This document shows positions 19,852 through 29,043 of a DNA stretch of 60,444 nucleotides, in pieces. A program made the position numbers and the translations under genes. The stretch covers positions 1-60,444 of the forward strand of contig JAIRQQ010000070.1 in the NCBI GenBank assembly GCA_031256395.1, written 5' to 3'. This DNA comes from Nitrososphaerota archaeon. Lineage in GTDB: Archaea > Thermoproteota > Bathyarchaeia > Bathyarchaeales > Bathycorpusculaceae. The notes under the pieces are model-generated. The model saw only the letters and a program-made list of their open reading frames with translations, had not been told where the DNA came from and did no database searches. How positions within the stretch are numbered: the stretch's first letter is position 1; every line of letters begins with the position of its first letter.

Positions 19852-20837
19852 GAATTTGGTATGATGCCTGCACAGGTAAACAGGTCCGCTATGCCATTGC
19901 CATAGCTAAAAAATTCAGATCCGAGGGACATGAGGTTATCTTTACCACTCGTGAACATCCTGACACGATCCCACTAGCCAAAGGACTGGGTGAAGATCCC
20001 CTTGTTGTTGGGAAATATGCGCCAACAACGCTTGCTTCAAGGCTTGAGGAGAGCGCGGAGCGCATTATCCAATTTGCAAAGATGTTTGGAGATAAAAAAC
20101 CTGATGTGGCAATTGCTCATCAATCAGTAGAGCTTTGTCGAGTGGCATTTGGCTTGGGCATACCCATCATAACCACCGCTGATACACCTTATGCCTATGC
20201 AGTAAATCGCTTAACACTGCCCTTTGCACACACGGTAGTGGTTTCTGAGGCGCTACCTAAGAGTTTCACAGCAGACAATGGCGCCCACAATGTCGCAGTT
20301 TTTAGAGGCGTTGATGAGGTTGCATGGATTAAGGGATTTAACCCAAAAAAAGCAGTCAATGCAAAAAAACCACTAATCGTAGTTAGGCAAATAGAGAACA
20401 GAGCGGTCTATGCAGAGAAAAAGCAAGATAACGTCCAAACATTGGCGCAACGACTCGCTGAACTGGGAAATGTCCATGTTGTTCAAAGATACAACAATGA
20501 AAATGAAGAAGCCTACAAAGGAAAACTAGGTTTTGAGGATACTGCCGAGTTGGTAGCACATGCCGATTTGGTAGTTAGCTATGGCGGCACCATCACAAGA
20601 GAAGCGGCACTACAAGGTGTTCCCAGCATTGGTATCTCAGATATGGCAAAAACCTACGTTAACACCTACCTCACCGAGAAGGACTTTCCGCTATTTGCAA
20701 CAACAGAGGACCAGGTGATAGAGGTTGCTAAGCAGTATTTGGGCAAACGCTTTGATGTTGCCGATAAACTTGCCGCACTTGAGAATCCTGTGGATGTCAT
20801 CGCAGATATAGCCAAAAACATAACTAGACAAAAGTAA
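19848..20837 (+). CDS. DUF354 family protein (glycosyltransferase-like)
   Basis: MRIWYDACTGKQVRYAIAIAKKFRSEGHEVIFTTREH; ATGA overlap with acyltransferase. Confidence 0.82.
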   Translation: MRIWYDACTGKQVRYAIAIAKKFRSEGHEVIFTTREHPDTIPLAKGLGEDPLVVGKYAPTTLASRLEESAERIIQFAKMFGDKKPDVAIAHQSVELCRVAFGLGIPIITTADTPYAYAVNRLTLPFAHTVVVSEALPKSFTADNGAHNVAVFRGVDEVAWIKGFNPKKAVNAKKPLIVVRQIENRAVYAEKKQDNVQTLAQRLAELGNVHVVQRYNNENEEAYKGKLGFEDTAELVAHADLVVSYGGTITREAALQGVPSIGISDMAKTYVNTYLTEKDFPLFATTEDQVIEVAKQYLGKRFDVADKLAALENPVDVIADIAKNITRQK

Positions 20838-21594
20838 CGGTGACAGGATCGCCTATGCGGACAAGATATTTTTTAGCAAAACTAGCTTGATTTAGTGCAA
20901 GCTCTAAAAACCCATGACTGCCCACCAAGGCAACAGCTTCGTTTGGGTTAGTTTGGGCATAGGTTTCTCTTAGCGCCAACTTGAGTAGCCCTTGAGACAG
21001 CCCCACGGTTGCTGTTTGAGTTTGAATTGATTCGCTTGGGATGTTGGTTATGGCATTGCCAAAGCTGTCAATGTAGAGGATTTGACCAGTTATGGTGCCG
21101 TTGAGGTTTTGGATGCTGGCAAATTTGGGTGTGAGGGGGTGGGTGATCTCAGAGCCAAACTCGGCTACAGATATGCCGTTGTCGATGTGTGCTGCGGCGG
21201 GTGCGAAAATATCGCGGCCATGGAAAGTGTTTGAAACCTTGGGTAACCTAAATTTGGCGTTGGTGAGTTCATAGACTTGTTTGATGCCCTGTTGTTGTGC
21301 GGCCAGCATCAAAACACCATTATCAGGGCCTACAAAAAATGCTTGTTGGGTCTGGATTACAATTGCCCGTCGTTTTGTGCCTACGCCAGGATCCACAATC
21401 GCCACATGTATGGTACCAGCAGGAAAGTAGGGTGCCGCTGAAGCCAGCATAAAAGCGCCCATGCGTATGTTGAATTTATCTACGCCATGGGTTATGTCGA
21501 TGATTTTGGCGTTGGGGTTTAGGGTGTAAATCACGCCTTTCATCTGGGCGGTATAGGGGTCGTTTAATCCAAAGTCGGTGGTTAGAGTTATCAT
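20824..21594 (-). CDS. SAM hydroxide adenosyltransferase (DUF62 family)
   Basis: MITLTTDFGLNDPYTAQMKGVI...ITHGV...VDPGVGTKRRAI...GPDNGVL. Confidence 0.9.
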   Translation of the reverse strand: MITLTTDFGLNDPYTAQMKGVIYTLNPNAKIIDITHGVDKFNIRMGAFMLASAAPYFPAGTIHVAIVDPGVGTKRRAIVIQTQQAFFVGPDNGVLMLAAQQQGIKQVYELTNAKFRLPKVSNTFHGRDIFAPAAAHIDNGISVAEFGSEITHPLTPKFASIQNLNGTITGQILYIDSFGNAITNIPSESIQTQTATVGLSQGLLKLALRETYAQTNPNEAVALVGSHGFLELALNQASFAKKYLVRIGDPVTVTFV

Positions 21595-21596
21595 TG

Positions 21597-21947
21597 TTAG
21601 CCGCCATGGACCACTGGAACAAACACGATTTCGTCGCCGTCACAAAGTTGAGTTTCATAACCGTCTAGAACGCTAATTTCTCGTCCGTTAACTAGTATCA
21701 GTGAGTTGGAACGGGCGTTGTTTAGTTCTGAATCAGAAAAGGTATGTTTGAGCGTGGGTAATTCTTGGCAAAGAGTTTCTACAACGGTCTGTATGGAGGC
21801 TCCGTCTTGAAAGCTAAGGGTCAGCTGGGTTTTTCCTGAAATGTGACGTAACGCACCGAGAAATTTTATGGTTAAGAGCATGTTCAGTACACTAGACCAT
21901 AGCGGAGGAGTTGTATAAAGGTTAACTCTAAACCGCTCAATTTCCAT
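21597..21947 (-). CDS. MoaD/ThiS-family ubiquitin-like protein
   Basis: MLLTIKFLGALRHISGKTQ...DGDEIVFVPVVHGG with terminal GG. Confidence 0.85.
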   Translation of the reverse strand: MEIERFRVNLYTTPPLWSSVLNMLLTIKFLGALRHISGKTQLTLSFQDGASIQTVVETLCQELPTLKHTFSDSELNNARSNSLILVNGREISVLDGYETQLCDGDEIVFVPVVHGG

Positions 21948-21974
21948 GACTGATTTTTAAGAAAAAAGTAGATA

Positions 21975-23336
21975 TTATTGGTTTTTTATCCGCTTTCTTT
22001 GTTTAAACATAATGGTTACGCTTACAGCCACGATAACTAACAGGACAGCAACAACTACCAATAGTAGTTCAACAACAGTAAATGAGGAGAAGAAACCTAG
22101 CGAAGAATCGGAGTTTAGACTCATAGAGATTGTGTGTGTACTGTGGTGGTAGCCTATGATTATTATCCATACATCATTTTCTGAGAGAGTACTAAAGGGC
22201 ACTTCTTGCCCGTCTATGTATACTTTGAGGTTTTCTACAGTGGGCATTAGTGATTTTGGAATACAGGTTTGAACAAATCCAGAGGTTCCTGATTCACCAG
22301 ATACCGTGAAAGATATTTCTTCTTTAGCAGAGTTAAAGGCTAGTTCGGAGAGTGTAGAGTTGGAAGATACGGAGAATACGCTTGCAGTCTCAGTTGGTTT
22401 GTCCTCTATGGGCATGGGTGCTACGGCAAAGTTTACGGTTGTACCAACACCTGAGTATGCATCATCACCTGACCAGATGCCTTTAACGATGTAGGTACCC
22501 GAAGCTGAGGGCATCCAAACAGCAGAGAAGACGCCGTCATCACCAGTTATAAGATAAGCTAAATCATGCCAAGTTGAGCCGCCGTTTGCGCTGTAGGAGA
22601 ATGCTATGCCTGCACCAGTTAAGCCTACTTGGTCGTATGCTAGGGTACCCAGTAGCTGCACGCTAAATCCAGAGACAGATGTTGAACTTGAGCAGTAAAA
22701 GGTCAGATTTGGAACTGGAAGACCAGATTCAGGAGGTGGTGCAGGGGTTTCAGGTGATCCGGGGGGTTCAGTTATAGATATGTTTCCTGCAAAGAAAGCT
22801 CCTAGTTGGCGGTCTTTGGTCATCTCTACAATTATGCTTGTTCCAAGTCCTTGGTATTCGCCGTCAAGGTACCAGCCGCTAAAGGTGCAACCAGGAGCGG
22901 GTTGTTGGGTGATGGTTACTGTTGAGCCATAGGTGTAGTTCCATATTCCAGCCATTGGAACAGTTGTTCCGCCTTGTCCGGGGTTATTTGTAACGGTTAA
23001 ACAAACGGTTCGCGTGCTAAAGGCAGCGACTAATGTATAATCCTGTGTCATAGTTATTGGAATACTGGATAGTTTGCCTTGGTAGACTCCGTTTAGGTAC
23101 CAGCCATCAAACACATAACCAGGATTGGTGTATGCGCGCACTACAACTGTAGAGCCGTAATAGTAAGAGCCAGATCCAGGAGTTACGTAACCTGCGCCAG
23201 ATAGATTCACATTTACAGTTAGATTATTTTGTGATATACCATAGTAATATTGTGCGGTTGCAGTTGAAAATGTCCCTAAGAGTAGAAAAACCAATAAAAT
23301 ACTGGCCGCATATTTAGCCGGTTTCATATGATCCAC
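21975..23336 (-). CDS. Surface protein with InlB-type/bacterial-repeat modules, Ig-like domain and C-terminal TM
   Basis: Signal peptide; GYVFDGWYLNGVYQG, GCTFSGWYLDGEYQG repeats; TM then KQRKRIKNQ. Confidence 0.78.
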   Translation of the reverse strand: MDHMKPAKYAASILLVFLLLGTFSTATAQYYYGISQNNLTVNVNLSGAGYVTPGSGSYYYGSTVVVRAYTNPGYVFDGWYLNGVYQGKLSSIPITMTQDYTLVAAFSTRTVCLTVTNNPGQGGTTVPMAGIWNYTYGSTVTITQQPAPGCTFSGWYLDGEYQGLGTSIIVEMTKDRQLGAFFAGNISITEPPGSPETPAPPPESGLPVPNLTFYCSSSTSVSGFSVQLLGTLAYDQVGLTGAGIAFSYSANGGSTWHDLAYLITGDDGVFSAVWMPSASGTYIVKGIWSGDDAYSGVGTTVNFAVAPMPIEDKPTETASVFSVSSNSTLSELAFNSAKEEISFTVSGESGTSGFVQTCIPKSLMPTVENLKVYIDGQEVPFSTLSENDVWIIIIGYHHSTHTISMSLNSDSSLGFFSSFTVVELLLVVVAVLLVIVAVSVTIMFKQRKRIKNQ

Positions 23337-23483
23337 TAATAATTCATAAACAACAACAGATATAAATCTTTAACATAACTGGCGGTTTAATGCTTCATAA
23401 ACAATGGTTTAACAAACAGAGTTTAGCAAGCATAACCGTTAAGACTTACTTCTAACAATACACCATTCAACGGACGACTATGA

Positions 23484-25703
23484 ATGGCTGATAAAAAGAA
23501 AAGCTATGGCATATTATTAACCATAGTAGCAATCGGTTTTTTCTACCGATTTGCATTAATGACCATGCATGGTTATCCGCCCGGTGCAGACATAGGCTTA
23601 CATGAAAGCGTCATAAACTCAATTCTTGAACCCAACACAACCTTTTCCTACAATTATTACCACATGGGCGGAGGACTTTCTGCAACAAACCCAGGCTACC
23701 ACATCTTTGCATCTTTTCTCATAAACATGACAGGTGCACCCAGCTATCTCATACAAGCCACAATAGCAGCATTGTTTTCGACTCTTACCATACTGTGCAC
23801 GTTTATGGTTGTAAGACTGGTTTGGAGTGAACGGGCAGGGTTTGTTGTTGCAGTTTTAGCCACTTTTTTAGCAAGCGATATTTTGATGTTAAACTGGGGA
23901 GGATATCCAAATATTGTAGCGTTAGCGCTGATTCCACTTCTATTCTACTTGTTTCTCCAACCTACCAAACTTTCCAAGAAAACCTATCTTGTCAGCTCAT
24001 CGCTGATTGTCGCAACTTTGTTTTTAACGCACCTATTTAGTGCAATTGTTTTTTCCGTGATAATCTTGTTTGCACTGCTTGTTAGCACCGTTTTTGCCAA
24101 ATCAACCGGTTTTACAATCCGAAGGGCAAGTTGTTGGTTGATACCTATCTTTGTGGGAGTTGTGCTGGTTTCACCCTATCTCATCGATATAGTGCCGGTT
24201 TATTTTGGTTCAGAGGCAGCCATAACAGGAGGTGTTTCGGTGATGAAGCAAGCCGTTGTGGAAACCAGAGCAGTTTCATCTCAGATACTGGGACTTGCGA
24301 TCATACCGCTGGTTTTGTTTTTGGTTCTTTCAAAAAAGCAAAACGGTAAATTTTTTACTCTGCCCAGCGTTCTTTTTGCATCTGCAATTCTTGTACCGCT
24401 TGTTGCAGTGCAGAGCCATTTATTTGGTGTTTTTTTGGATTATGAGCGGTTTCTCTATTTTTTGGCTTTACCAGTTATTGTCTGTCTGGGACTAATTATC
24501 ATAACAACCGCAGATATTATAACAAAGAGATTGGGCAAGATTTGGATGCGTCTGCCGCATGTAAAAACTCGACGTGTTTTGATTTCGATTCTTTTAATCG
24601 GCTGTTTGTTTACACCCCTCTTTACTTTGCCACATGTTGGTTTGGCACAATCGAAGTATTTTCAGCTTATGACTCCTGCTAAATATGAGGCCATACAATG
24701 GGTTCAAACCAACACACCTGAGGGCTCAGTATGTGTTGCTGATGCAGAATTTGGCTGGTGGCTCTCAGGATTTGCGAAGCGTCCAACGCTTAGTGCAGTA
24801 AATCCACAGTTTTTGATTTTGCAACGTGAATTTGAACCTGCACAAATCGCTTCTAATCTCTTAGAGGCAAATTACTTGGTTGATAATGGGCTACTACAAA
24901 TTAAACAAACAGATTCACTTGCCAGTGATAATGTGCATGACATTTATGCAGTGCTAACTAATTCGGTTGTTAAACCGTTGATTTTCTCTCTCAATGATAA
25001 CCAGACAAGTTTGCTCTATCGAGATAATGGTTTGCCAAAGGAGACCAAGTTGGGGGTATTTACTAATACCAGCACCCAAGTCGTTAACAATGGTGATTTA
25101 ACATCGTTTATTATTTTAAAGGAAAGCGAGCAATTTAGAGTAACAGAGAAAATAACGATTTTTAGAGGCCTGCGCTTTGCAGAAATATCCTTTGTTTTTG
25201 AAAGCCAAACCGCTGTCAATTTTGATTGGCTACGCATACCGTTCCAATCAAGGGGAGTACCTCTACAGTATGCCAACAGTATCGGCATAGTGGATAACAC
25301 TATGCATATGGTGAACCAGATTGTTTTTCCTCAAAACCAGCTTGGAAACGATGTCATACTACAAGAGAACCCTGACTTCTATGAGGTAGTTTGCAACCTT
25401 GGCGGGCAATCGAAGGTTGAATTTAGTTTCTTTGTGGGCTTATGTCCCTATGAGGATACTTTAGATAACCCGCAAATAGATTTTTACAACAGCCTAATCG
25501 AGTACAACACCAAAACCTACCGAAACACTGTGGGAGATTTGCCGATTAACTATTTTGATTATAAAGAAGCCGTAGAGAAATGGAACATTGACTACATCGT
25601 TCTGCGGGATACTCAAGATGTTAACCGGTTTCTAAACGACCCGATGTTTGAGTTGGTATTTAAAAACAGTGAGACTACAATATTTAGAGTAATAAAAGCT
25701 TAA
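23484..25703 (+). CDS. Polytopic GT-C-like membrane glycosyltransferase family protein
   Basis: GYPPGADIGLHESVI luminal-loop-like motif followed by multiple TM helices and a soluble C-terminal domain. Confidence 0.6.
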   Translation: MADKKKSYGILLTIVAIGFFYRFALMTMHGYPPGADIGLHESVINSILEPNTTFSYNYYHMGGGLSATNPGYHIFASFLINMTGAPSYLIQATIAALFSTLTILCTFMVVRLVWSERAGFVVAVLATFLASDILMLNWGGYPNIVALALIPLLFYLFLQPTKLSKKTYLVSSSLIVATLFLTHLFSAIVFSVIILFALLVSTVFAKSTGFTIRRASCWLIPIFVGVVLVSPYLIDIVPVYFGSEAAITGGVSVMKQAVVETRAVSSQILGLAIIPLVLFLVLSKKQNGKFFTLPSVLFASAILVPLVAVQSHLFGVFLDYERFLYFLALPVIVCLGLIIITTADIITKRLGKIWMRLPHVKTRRVLISILLIGCLFTPLFTLPHVGLAQSKYFQLMTPAKYEAIQWVQTNTPEGSVCVADAEFGWWLSGFAKRPTLSAVNPQFLILQREFEPAQIASNLLEANYLVDNGLLQIKQTDSLASDNVHDIYAVLTNSVVKPLIFSLNDNQTSLLYRDNGLPKETKLGVFTNTSTQVVNNGDLTSFIILKESEQFRVTEKITIFRGLRFAEISFVFESQTAVNFDWLRIPFQSRGVPLQYANSIGIVDNTMHMVNQIVFPQNQLGNDVILQENPDFYEVVCNLGGQSKVEFSFFVGLCPYEDTLDNPQIDFYNSLIEYNTKTYRNTVGDLPINYFDYKEAVEKWNIDYIVLRDTQDVNRFLNDPMFELVFKNSETTIFRVIKA

Positions 25704-25756
25704 AAAGCAAGGATTAGTTGCGAAAAGATTGAGATAAAGAATAAAGGGCAACTAGC

Positions 25757-26137
25757 TTAGCTAAAGTTTTCAAATTTTTCTTGTGTGAGCGTTTCTACGA
25801 TGTCAGTTGCGATGTCAACAATTGAATCAGCCTGTTTCATCATGGCTTCTTCGTTGACTTCTTCGAGTTGCGAGATCTGCTGAACGATGGTTTCTAGTTC
25901 TATGAGAAACCTCAGAATCGAATCGTTGGAGCCTGGGGTTTTAGCGCTTTCGTCACGGATTAGAATCTCGATAAAGGCAGGTTCACCTAAGCTGTAGTAA
26001 ATGGCGTTTCGGGCTTTTCGAATGGCTTCTAAAACCAAATTTGACGCCATATAGGGGATTTTGCGCGCGGCTTCTAATTCAGCCTTTGCTTCACGCAAAT
26101 ACCTTAGTGCCCATCCTTTACGGTACGCATCCATCAT
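25757..26137 (-). CDS. Small helical protein, possibly HEPN-like
   Basis: RYLREAKAELEAARKIPYMASNLVLEAIRKARNAIYYSLGEP. Confidence 0.45.
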   Translation of the reverse strand: MMDAYRKGWALRYLREAKAELEAARKIPYMASNLVLEAIRKARNAIYYSLGEPAFIEILIRDESAKTPGSNDSILRFLIELETIVQQISQLEEVNEEAMMKQADSIVDIATDIVETLTQEKFENFS

Positions 26138-26154
26138 ACGGATTCTTTTCCGGT

Positions 26155-26391
26155 TTATTCGGCCATTTCTGATTCGTCAAGGTCAGAATCGTCATCTGAA
26201 CCGGCTTGAGCTAATGCGTTAGTGCGCGTTATGTATCCAGCAACTTTGTTACGTACCCGGGTAGTTGTGCCCCTGGTAACCTCATCAACTAGACGTTTGT
26301 TTTCCTCAAAGCTGGTTGTGAATTTGCCTGGAAAGCGCGTCATCAGGTCTTTGCCGAGGTGCTTTATCTGTTCAGTCTTCACTTTTCCTAT
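26155..26391 (-). CDS. rps17e: 30S ribosomal protein eS17 (S17e)
   Basis: (I)GKVKTEQIKHLGKDLMTRFPGKFTTSFEENKRLVDEV...RVRNKVAGYITR; expected start is ATA at 26391 behind GGAGGA. Confidence 0.85.
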   Translation of the reverse strand: MGKVKTEQIKHLGKDLMTRFPGKFTTSFEENKRLVDEVTRGTTTRVRNKVAGYITRTNALAQAGSDDDSDLDESEMAE

Positions 26392-26549
26392 GTTTATTCC
26401 TCCGGTGTTAACAGTTTTTCTCCAGCGTTTAAAAGCGTAGGAGCAACACTCAATAGAGAACAGGCTTAATTTAAGTTTGCGCCTCAACGGCGGAAAATAA
26501 GCCCCCGAGAGGTTACGAGTTGAACGCGAAATAGAAAAATGTCTTGTGA

Positions 26550-27320
26550 TTAGGGTTTGATGTTGAAGAAAACCTCAAAGTTTTGGGCAATCTGTTCAGC
26601 GGCTTCTTCAACAGATATTTTTTTAATGTCTGCCACTGCATCGACAACACATCGTATGTGAGAGGGCTTGGTTAGCTGACCATTGTAGGGTTGCTTCCAA
26701 TAAGTTACTGGCCCATCGGTCTCGGTTAACAGATTAGTCAAAGGAGTTTTTTCTACAACTTCACGAATACCATTAGAATAAGTAGCAGGCGGGCCTTCGG
26801 TGATAAAGTAGCCGTTATCTATAGCCTTAGCAAGCGCTGTTAGGGGATGGCTAAACCAATGCAGAAGCACCTTGTTGAGACGATAGGAGGGAAGCATCTC
26901 TACGATTTTATCGGTGGTTCCTCTGGAATGTATGATCACGGGAAGCTCCATTGTTTCAGCGAGACGCAACATTTTGTCAAATACGGTAAGTTGTTGCTCC
27001 CAGGTGGATTCGTATTTGTAGTCTAGTCCGATCTCGCCGATGGCAACTACTTTGCCTTTCTGGGTTAGGATATAGTCGATGGTTTCTTGGAGTTCGTTTT
27101 CTTTGAGTACATTTACGTTCCAGGGATGAATACCTAAAGCGGCATAGACCAAATCGGGGTATTGTTGGGATAATTTGATATCATTTTTGCATGATGCTAG
27201 ATCCAGCGAATTGGTAACTAGTGCAGTCACGTCAGAGTTTTTAGCATCCACTATTAGCTCATCAATGTGCCCGGCATACTCGGCCTCAGAGAGGTGAATA
27301 TGAGCGTCTATTAGCTTCAT
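26550..27320 (-). CDS. tatD: TatD-family metal-dependent hydrolase
   Basis: LIDAHIHLSEAEY, GEIGLDYKY, IHSRG, TETDGP. Confidence 0.88.
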   Translation of the reverse strand: MKLIDAHIHLSEAEYAGHIDELIVDAKNSDVTALVTNSLDLASCKNDIKLSQQYPDLVYAALGIHPWNVNVLKENELQETIDYILTQKGKVVAIGEIGLDYKYESTWEQQLTVFDKMLRLAETMELPVIIHSRGTTDKIVEMLPSYRLNKVLLHWFSHPLTALAKAIDNGYFITEGPPATYSNGIREVVEKTPLTNLLTETDGPVTYWKQPYNGQLTKPSHIRCVVDAVADIKKISVEEAAEQIAQNFEVFFNIKP

Positions 27321-27467
27321 TTTGTTCAGCGCTATATTTACCTTTGAGGGTTTTAAGATTTTCTTATGTTTACTTCAAATCAGCCGTTGGGAACATTTTA
27401 GTGTAAAAAGAGATAACAAAGGTTAAATACAGCCTTAAATAGAAAAAGAAGCGAAAGAGATGTCGAT

Positions 27468-27689
27468 ATGATTGAATTAGAAATAGCTGTAGCCCCCATG
27501 CATAGACTATGCAAAAAAGCAGGCGCTGACCGAGTAAGCGAAACCGCAGCAAAAGAACTAGCAAAATCCTTAGAGGAAATCGGCGTAAAAATCGCTAAAG
27601 AAGCACTCGATTTCGCGATGCACGCAGGAAGAAAAACCATCAAAGCGGAAGATATTGAAATCGCCGCAAAAAAAGTCATGGGAAAATAA
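27468..27689 (+). CDS. Archaeal histone
   Basis: ELEIAVAPMHRLCKKAGADRVSETAAKELAKSLEEIGVKIAKEALDFAMHAGRKTIKAEDIEIAAKKV. Confidence 0.95.
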   Translation: MIELEIAVAPMHRLCKKAGADRVSETAAKELAKSLEEIGVKIAKEALDFAMHAGRKTIKAEDIEIAAKKVMGK

Positions 27690-27859
27690 ACTAACAAATC
27701 TCACTTTCCATCCCTTCTTTCTTTTTGTTTCTCTAATCAGGTTTGGGATTCTAGAATTATTGTTGACAAATCGAACTATTTTCATAAAGAAAAAGCGGAA
27801 TCGACGATAAATTTAATTAACTTACCCAAATATACGAGCATCATTGGAGTGTAAACAGA

Positions 27860-28513
27860 GTGAAGGCCATCATATTTGGAGCACCGGGCGCAGGAAAAGG
27901 CACCTATTCCTCACGGTTACAGAACCAACTTGGCGTTGACGTTATCGCCATGGGCGATATTTTCCGTGAATCCGTTAAACAGAATTCCGAGCTGGGCAAA
28001 AAAGTCAAAAGTTACGTTGAACAGGGCGCATTGGTCCCAGATGCTGTTGTTGTAGAGGTTCTAAAAGACCGACTCAGCAAAATCCCTGAAGGTAAAGGTT
28101 TCTTACTTGATGGATTTCCACGCACCATCGAGCAGGCTAAAACTTTAGAGGGTATCGCAAAGATTGATGTTATTCTCCAACTAGATGTCCCTGATGAGAT
28201 CATCATCGAGCGGCTCTCTTCACGGCGTATCTGTAAAAACTGTAGTGCAGTCTACAACATTCGCTTTCTCAAACCCAAAGTAGAGGGTATATGCGACAAA
28301 TGCGGTGGTGAACTCTACCAGCGCAACGACGATAACATTGAAGTTATCCAAAATCGTCTCAATATCTACAAAACCCAAACCGCGCCTCTCATCGTATACT
28401 ACAGAGAGAAAAATATTCCATTTGTGGTCTCGGTTACCAAATCGCTGGATTCGCCACCTGAACCCATGGTTGCAAAAATGTTAGATGATCTAACAAAGAT
28501 GGGTTTCTGCTAA
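27860..28513 (+). CDS. adk: Adenylate kinase
   Basis: MKAIIFGAPGAGKGTYSSRLQ, LLDGFPRT, zinc-binding lid CKNC...CDKC. Confidence 0.95.
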   Translation: MKAIIFGAPGAGKGTYSSRLQNQLGVDVIAMGDIFRESVKQNSELGKKVKSYVEQGALVPDAVVVEVLKDRLSKIPEGKGFLLDGFPRTIEQAKTLEGIAKIDVILQLDVPDEIIIERLSSRRICKNCSAVYNIRFLKPKVEGICDKCGGELYQRNDDNIEVIQNRLNIYKTQTAPLIVYYREKNIPFVVSVTKSLDSPPEPMVAKMLDDLTKMGFC

Positions 28514-28959
28514 ATATCGAGTATAAACTCTAAAACCACTCGTTCAGGTTCGCGGATAATCACCATCAAATGGTATGTTACCGCTTTCACCCCTACTTTT
28601 TGGGGATGTCGTTTGGGGTTAAATTTTTCACCCCAGGCCTTTGCTGTAAATTTAAAGCTCTCAGGGGTTTCTTGCCAATCACTTATTTGGAATTTACTAT
28701 AAAGCATACCATCAGTTTCGAACTTGACCAGTAAAGCTTCAAGCCAATTGTAGAGCAAGGCATATTGGTCTTCGGCTTCCACCTCAAAGGTGTCTTCTTT
28801 GGTCTGAGCGATTTTGGCACTGTTTGTCATAGTTTCAAACAGAGCTAACGCCGCATTTTCATAGGCTTCCTCCATACGGATACCTAGCGCCCGAACGTAG
28901 ATGTCTGCAGTGTGTTCTAAGAACTCAAATTTCCCAGCGAACTTGTCAGATTTACTCAT
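28510..28959 (-). CDS. Archease
   Basis: KFEFLEHTADIYVRALGIRMEEAYENAALALFETM. Confidence 0.92.
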   Translation of the reverse strand: MSKSDKFAGKFEFLEHTADIYVRALGIRMEEAYENAALALFETMTNSAKIAQTKEDTFEVEAEDQYALLYNWLEALLVKFETDGMLYSKFQISDWQETPESFKFTAKAWGEKFNPKRHPQKVGVKAVTYHLMVIIREPERVVLEFILDI

Positions 28960-29043
28960 AACTTAACCAAAACTAGATAGGTGGGCTAGAATAAAAACAA
29001 ATTTTTCCATCAAAGAGAGATGGCTTATTACAAAAAAGGAGGA

